A stretch of DNA of 64,000 nt from assembly GCA_008360955.1 (NCBI GenBank), contig LUCM01010086.1:1-64000 (forward strand), given 5' to 3'. Both the position numbers and the translations under genes were made by a program. Under the pieces are notes generated by a model. It was not told where the DNA came from. It saw only the letters and a list, made by a program, of their open reading frames with translations, and did no database searches. This document shows, in pieces, positions 59,860 to 64,000 of the stretch; the stretch's first letter is position 1, and each line of letters starts with the position of its first letter. The stretch comes from Fasciolopsis buskii. Its lineage: Eukaryota; Platyhelminthes; Trematoda; Plagiorchiida; Fasciolidae.

Positions 59860-61130
59860 CACGTCCAGCTTTGTTTCAGTTTCTTAGCCTTGCTGCTGCA
59901 GAGCGGACTTTGAGTAGTGAAGCTAAGATGGCCTCATCTGTCCTGTTTAAGCCCATCATAATTACCACGGACAAAACCAAACTCGCAGGGAAGATCGCAT
60001 AAAAAGCGAGAACCAAGAAACGGTTCCATTAAACATAACTTCCTCTAAGTTACCCGGCAACGCTAGGAGCTTAGTGTCCATACCGGTCCCTGCGGCCGTA
60101 CCACAGCCACAGGCAAGTGTTGACCTTGACAGCCCATCGCCGTCTCTTTTCGCACGACCTTCCCGGAAACTTCCTTATATATACCGCTCTTCTACGACGT
60201 TCTCAATAGGCCGCAAATAGCCATCTTTTCCTCGAAAATCTAAAATGTCTACAATCAATCGAAACCCGCCCTGCCCCACCCAGACCCTTCAAACACTCGT
60301 TACTGGTGATATGCCTTCGCATATATACTCAACAAGCAAAACTGCTCCGCGGCGGAACAGCGCTGGCGCTGTTGACCCAGCAACCAGATTACCCTGACAG
60401 CTCTCTATATCATCCCTATGTTCCCCATCACCGAGGTACCTCAAATGTCTGGCTCAAACCGCACTTAGATTCTACTGTTGGCTTTTGTTTCACGGGGACC
60501 GAAAGGTCACTGCCGAGATAATTTCCAAGCCAAAAGACAAACGCAGTCTTGCATCGTAGATTTCACAGACCTAGCAACGCGCCAGCTGTTCCCCGCCGAA
60601 GGCCTTCTTTGTTGCGTCAAACTGGTCAGAATACCTGTTCTATATTAGGCAAATCTACATCGTCATAACTGCACCAACACCAGCCTCCGCTAACCAGCAC
60701 CCCAGCTCAAACACAAGGACCGTATCCCATGCCACTAACGCCCTTTTTTCGTCTATACCTAGCAAAACAGAAAATGTCCCCTCCCACTATCCTTCCTGGA
60801 CCTCAATATTCCCAAGCACCCCGACTCCACTTCTCCCACCCCCAACACATGTCCTCCCAACATTTCGGTTTACCTCCACTTTAGAATAATGACGAACGTC
60901 GCATACCGCGTTCTTCCTTACCTCCACCTTCTTTCGCCGTATCTCATTCAGCGTTCACTAAAATAGACCTGATACCATTTACTTACACACTTATTCCCAC
61001 TATGATTGACTCTCCACAAACCGTCTCGTTGTCTTTGCAGCAACGTCACTCACCTCGCCTCGACGACAACATAGCCCTCCTTTTTGTGCTAAGTAAATTT
61101 ATTCCCATCCCAAATAAATTCAGTCAACTA
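59860..61130 (+). pseudogene. LINE ORF1 region (copy 4), plus strand
   Basis: The stretch 59,890-59,990 encodes 'LAAAERTLSSEAKMASSVLF', aligning with 'SPAAAEQFLRSEAKIASSTT' of copy 1. The stretch 60,360-60,521 encodes 'ALLTQQPDYPDSSLYHPYVP' and 'FCFTGTERSLPR', aligning with 'LLAQRPNYSDPSLSHPFSSP' and 'FRFTGTERSLPREF'. The alignment runs to the point where the endonuclease begins in copy 1 (61,095-61,127 'cccaaataaattcagtcaa' against the complement of about 18,340) and stops there. It is opposite in orientation to the other three copies and carries several stops. Confidence 0.75.
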
Positions 61131-61134
61131 TAAT

Positions 61135-61380
61135 CTTCGTAAATTTCTCGAAAAGTTCGATGGGCATGCTTGGTTGCATGATCAAATGTTGCAGAGGTAT
61201 TGCAAGTTATAGTGAACAAGCAAATAAATATTTGGGTACAAAATGAGGAGTAATGGCAAAATTGGCATATCAAGAGAAGCGAAATGTTTATACACACCGA
61301 TGATGCGTATCGCAGGTGCGGAGTTCAACTGGACTATGGTGGCGGGTGGGTATTGACGAAGCATCCACCCCCGAGAAACG
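61135..61380 (+). repeat. Module R3, solitary copy
   Basis: This is collinear with 55,920-56,165 (plus) and 45,595-45,378 (minus). Shared blocks include 'ttgcatgatcaaatgttgca', 'tttgggtacaaaatgaggag' and 'gcaggtgcggagttcaactg'. It begins directly where LINE copy 4 ends. The modules M and R1 that follow R3 elsewhere are missing here. Confidence 0.75.
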
Positions 61381-61689
61381 GACTTGTTTTGCGGGCGTTC
61401 CAATTTTTTGACGCATCTCATCCACACGCGATAACTGAGACCTACCAACTGTCCACCTCGCGACAACTGGTAACGGTTGGTGTTAAATGTCAGCTGTTAT
61501 TAGTCTGCAAAGTGGTAAAAAAGTGATGAATCAGAAGGAGCAAAGCTAGGAGGATAATACTGATGTTATTTTGAACAGAAAGTTAAAAACATCTATTTAG
61601 CAAGCCAAACCCGTAAAGGGTATCGGCTGTGACAGTGAAAATGACCTTTAGTGTTGCGTATTTCGTTGATGGCTGGGAAATTGAAAATG

Positions 61690-62350
61690 TATAAAAATAT
61701 CTGTTTGCTCGCGGATTGCGAAGAAGATTTCTATCTATGGTAACTTATTTATGTATATAAATATACACATACGTGTGCACCAGGGTGATGCAATATTTAT
61801 AAACATTTTTGCTCCACAATCGTCACATAAATTTAGTTTGACGAGGTTATGGGTTTAGCTATTTCGGAAATCGATTTAAAGTGGTAAATATGTGTATGTG
61901 CATATGTACATATGTATCTGTCTATATATACATATAGAATTATATATATATGGATGTGCATATATAAGTATATAAATAAGCGTGCACCGAAAAGGATTAG
62001 TATATGCCAGATTATCTGGTAGCTAACTTGGGCATACTGATAGCGGAACGCAATGAATCTATATACGTATATGTGTACAGCAGACGCATCCCTATATGAA
62101 TCTATATATATATATATATGCAGCTATGTATGCTTCCACTGTACATGTATATCAAGTACGTTGTTGCGTCGACATGCACAAATTACGCAATATATAAATG
62201 TTCATAAACTTTTGTTGCCCCATGTGAGAAGACTATATATACGTTTATCGGTATGGCAATTATTGTGTATGCATGCAATGAATTACTAGCCTGAAAATAT
62301 ATGCATAAATCCGTTAACCCCTTAGTCGTACGATGCATGCATATATTGCA
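61690..62350. repeat. AT-rich alternating purine-pyrimidine tract
   Basis: The sequence is dominated by 'tatata', 'acatatgtacatatgtat' and 'gtatgtgcat' steps, including an (AT)n run at about 62,104-62,119. Such sequence can form cruciforms or unwound DNA and is common in intergenic DNA. No coding frame is convincing. The 78-codon plus ORF at 62,053-62,289 is low complexity. Confidence 0.7.
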
Positions 62351-62841
62351 GTTTGCTCCGTAAGGTGGTTAAACTAACATTGAATGCCCGATGGAAAACG
62401 TACGACCCATCTGGCAGCCCCTGTCCATGTCTGACTTTAGTCAGGTATATATGGCTGGCAATACCTATAGGCATTTCTAGACCAACGCCAATCTGTTTGC
62501 CTCAGTATACACTTCTAACATTTGCATGCGTATAATGGACTAGTTTAACCACTGCTGAACGAATGAGCACCGAACCCTAAACATTTGGTTCGCACGTGAA
62601 AGAAGATTCACGTACCAAAAACCTAATGCACACAATGAAGTCATAACAGAATTAACCGACTTGGAAATCAGTGCCCGTAATCAGATAGTTGTGGCCCCAA
62701 AGGGGGCCGCGGTGGCGTTCACGTCAACCCCGTCTCTCTCGCGGTCCTTTTTCCTTGCACCTCCGTCGCCTTCCGTGGGCCTCCGTGGTCTTCTTCATCC
62801 TCTTCTCCCGTCCTCTGTCGTCTTGGGCTCTTCAGGTCTAC

Positions 62842-62882
62842 CTGCAATGGAAATGGTGAATGTTAGTAATAATATTACTTAC
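62842..62882 (-). other. 41-bp spliceosomal intron (predicted)
   Basis: On the minus strand the sequence runs GTAAGTAATA...TTACTAACATTC...CCATTGCAG. It has a consensus donor, a perfect TACTAAC branch site 22 bases before the acceptor, and a CAG acceptor. Length and signals together are unlikely by chance. With this acceptor a stop codon (TAG) is created immediately after the junction. A second AG four bases on would add about 14 codons. Confidence 0.7.
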
Positions 62883-63061
62883 ATTTCGCTGATGGACGAT
62901 GCACCCACCCCTATCGACGAAGGTATACGTTGCAGTTGCTCTAATAAACTCCCTGACGCTCCTTCGCTCACGGTCAATGAAGAGACATAAATGTCTTGGC
63001 GAGCGTCCACAAAGAGGGACATCTTACCTTTTAATTGAAAGGTAAATGTTCCTTCGCTACG
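62883..63061 (-). CDS. Predicted exon 3 of FAR1/MULE-type gene
   Basis: The exon is predicted from a possible CAG acceptor ending at 63,062 to the GTAAGT donor at 62,882. It reads in the phase left by exon 2 and encodes about 60 residues ('RSEGTFTFQLKGKMSLFVDA' near the start, 'SGSLLEQLQRIPSS' later). It has no recognised domain. An alternative donor, GTAAGA, lies within it at about 63,026, so the exon may be shorter or be spliced in more than one way. Support comes from the open frame, the phase match and the strong downstream intron. Confidence 0.4.
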
Positions 63062-63294
63062 CTGCATTCCTTCTCGAGTGAGGGCGACTGGCGTGCGCAA
63101 CCCTCGCATTCATACCCCCATTGGCTTACTGGAAGTTTCGCAGCGTCATACCTAAGGAATCAGCTAGCGCGCAATATATGGCTGCATGGTAACGGAAACT
63201 GGTTCCAGAAAGTGCATGTGCATGACGGCTGAACGCAGATCATTACGCGTGTACCGCATGATTTAAAACAACCTACCTCACAAGACCCGCTTAC

Positions 63295-63732
63295 CTTCTG
63301 AGGGTAAATTAATTTGTGCGCTTCCAAATAGGTTTGAACTGCATTCCTTGCAAACTGACCAATTCTGCTTAGAAGGGCAGCTACATCTACAAGCCTTTGG
63401 GTGGAACGTAAGTGCCAAGAAACTCCCTAATAAAGCAGCGACGCCTAGACTCGTCTAATTCTTCAGCGAGCGCAAGAATATTATTGTCCCGAGTAGTAAT
63501 TAGACGGTTGAGCTTATCCCGCACATATCGACAAAACCCCAGGATTCTCAAAATTTCCATTACGTTGATTATGTGCGCCTCGTGCTCTGCGGTTAGCTCC
63601 CTATTGCGCGCGTAACAACGGTCATGAGACCGATGGAAGGAATGATCGTGTTGCAGACAACTTCCTACCACCTGGTATTGCCTGCCAACTGCACGCAACA
63701 CAACGAATGCCGGGCAGTTAATATTTGGATAT
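63295..63732 (-). CDS. Predicted exon 2: FAR1/MULE-type zinc-finger domain (frameshifted)
   Basis: After the 38-bp intron the frame continues with 'YPNINCPAFVVLRAVGRQY' and then 'QVVGSCLQHDHSFHRSH'. The Cys of NCPA is followed 22 residues later by H-x-H, the spacing of WRKY/GCM1-type zinc fingers found in FAR1 proteins and MULE transposases. 'RNRELTAEHEAHI' and 'RYVRDKLNRLITTRDNNILA' follow, as in the helix-rich linker of such proteins ('R.L...E', 'Y...+....+T.KD..N'). The frame ends at a TAG at 63,387-63,389. A neighbouring frame then stays open ('RLVDVAALLSRIGQFARN') to a GTAAGC donor at 63,294, implying a one-base indel near 63,391-63,410. The DDE transposase core was not seen. Confidence 0.6.
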
Positions 63733-63770
63733 CTGCGAATAAATATTACTTGAAAAGATAACAGACTTAC
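63733..63770 (-). other. 38-bp spliceosomal intron (predicted)
   Basis: On the minus strand it begins GTAAGTCTGTTATC and ends TTTATTCGCAG. Removing it joins two frames that are both otherwise open and together make a continuous FAR1-like domain ('YQSVRR' to 'YPNINCPA'). It carries an in-frame TAA and would shift the frame if retained. Confidence 0.75.
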
Positions 63771-64000
63771 CGACGAACACTTTGATATCTACGACGTTTG
63801 TGTGCGCGGCGGTACTTGATGGGATAGTAAGGAAAAGGAGAGGGAAGAGATCGCGGATGCTCTCGGAGCCAAGTTCCGGAGATGACACTGTGATATGTAT
63901 AAAACGACGTAAGCGTCTTATGCTGAGCAACCCTAAAACCACATTCAAAATCGAAAAAACTAGCAAAAAAAGCAAACGTAGCGGCTAAACACTTCTGAAT
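63771..64000 (-). CDS. Predicted exon 1 (partial): N-terminal part of FAR1/MULE-type domain
   Basis: The minus frame is open from the window edge to the GTAAGT donor at 63,770. It encodes 'FFASFFDFECGFRVAQHKTL', then 'FPYYPIKYRRAHKRRRYQSV'. The pattern of an aromatic-rich 'F.SF.EFE..F' start, a 'YYPIKYR..HKRRRYQ' basic stretch and then Cys and HxH in exon 2 matches the N-terminal DNA-binding domain of FAR1/MULE-type proteins. No initiator Met was identified, so the gene starts beyond the right edge. The 85-codon ORF called on the same strand at 63,718-63,975 is a different frame and is taken as a shadow. Confidence 0.6.

Overview
The window reads as eukaryotic, repeat-dominated DNA with no intact protein-coding gene. 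The best guess for the source is a flatworm (Platyhelminthes), held with modest confidence. The grounds are a mixture of decayed CR1/Jockey-like and RTE-like LINEs, gypsy and BEL/Pao LTR elements, and, at the right edge, a FAR1/MULE-type zinc-finger gene whose introns are only about 38 and 41 bp. Nothing looks prokaryotic: long ORFs, operons and ribosome binding sites are absent. Three single Ns (10,490; 19,317; 28,973) look like scaffold-gap placeholders.

Positions 1-26,000 are satellite DNA. All of it derives from a monomer of about 130 bp that carries the box AATATCTCAATTGCAAACG or variants of it. A homogenised core (about 1,378-5,663) is built of near-identical 266-bp units, each made of two diverged 133-bp monomers. 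It is flanked by old, strongly diverged monomers (1-1,377 and 5,664-10,870). The array then flips to the opposite orientation (about 10,930-13,860 and 20,580-25,070), where a 160-bp subfamily also appears (22,560-25,070), and flips back at about 25,075-25,975. This arrangement of a young higher-order core with older monomeric flanks resembles primate alpha satellite and suggests a centromeric or heterochromatic location. The inverted part is interrupted at 14,080-20,520 by a dispersed repeat and a nearly full-length but dead minus-strand LINE (ORF1, endonuclease, reverse transcriptase).

Positions 26,000-61,400 are a graveyard of retroelements. They hold a plus-strand LINE reverse transcriptase (30,600-31,830), a minus-strand RTE-like reverse transcriptase (36,860-37,870), three more partial copies of the first LINE family (40,380-43,820 minus, 49,120-50,480 minus, 59,860-61,130 plus), a gypsy pol fragment (46,720-48,150 plus) and a BEL/Pao element (53,130-58,900 plus). 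Their catalytic motifs are mostly mutated. Superimposed on these is a composite dispersed repeat, here called element X. One copy is inverted at 44,004-45,595. Another lies inside the BEL element, bracketed by 184-bp inverted repeats (55,117-55,300 and 57,702-57,885). A 569-bp module of X occurs as an almost perfect inverted pair (44,041-44,609 against 59,125-59,693, one mismatch seen), far younger than anything around it.

Positions 61,400-64,000 hold an AT-rich alternating purine/pyrimidine tract and then, on the minus strand, an apparently spliced gene running off the right edge. It encodes a FAR1/MULE-type DNA-binding domain and shows canonical GTAAGT donors, CAG acceptors and a TACTAAC branch point. 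It is the most gene-like object in the window, although one frameshift interrupts it.
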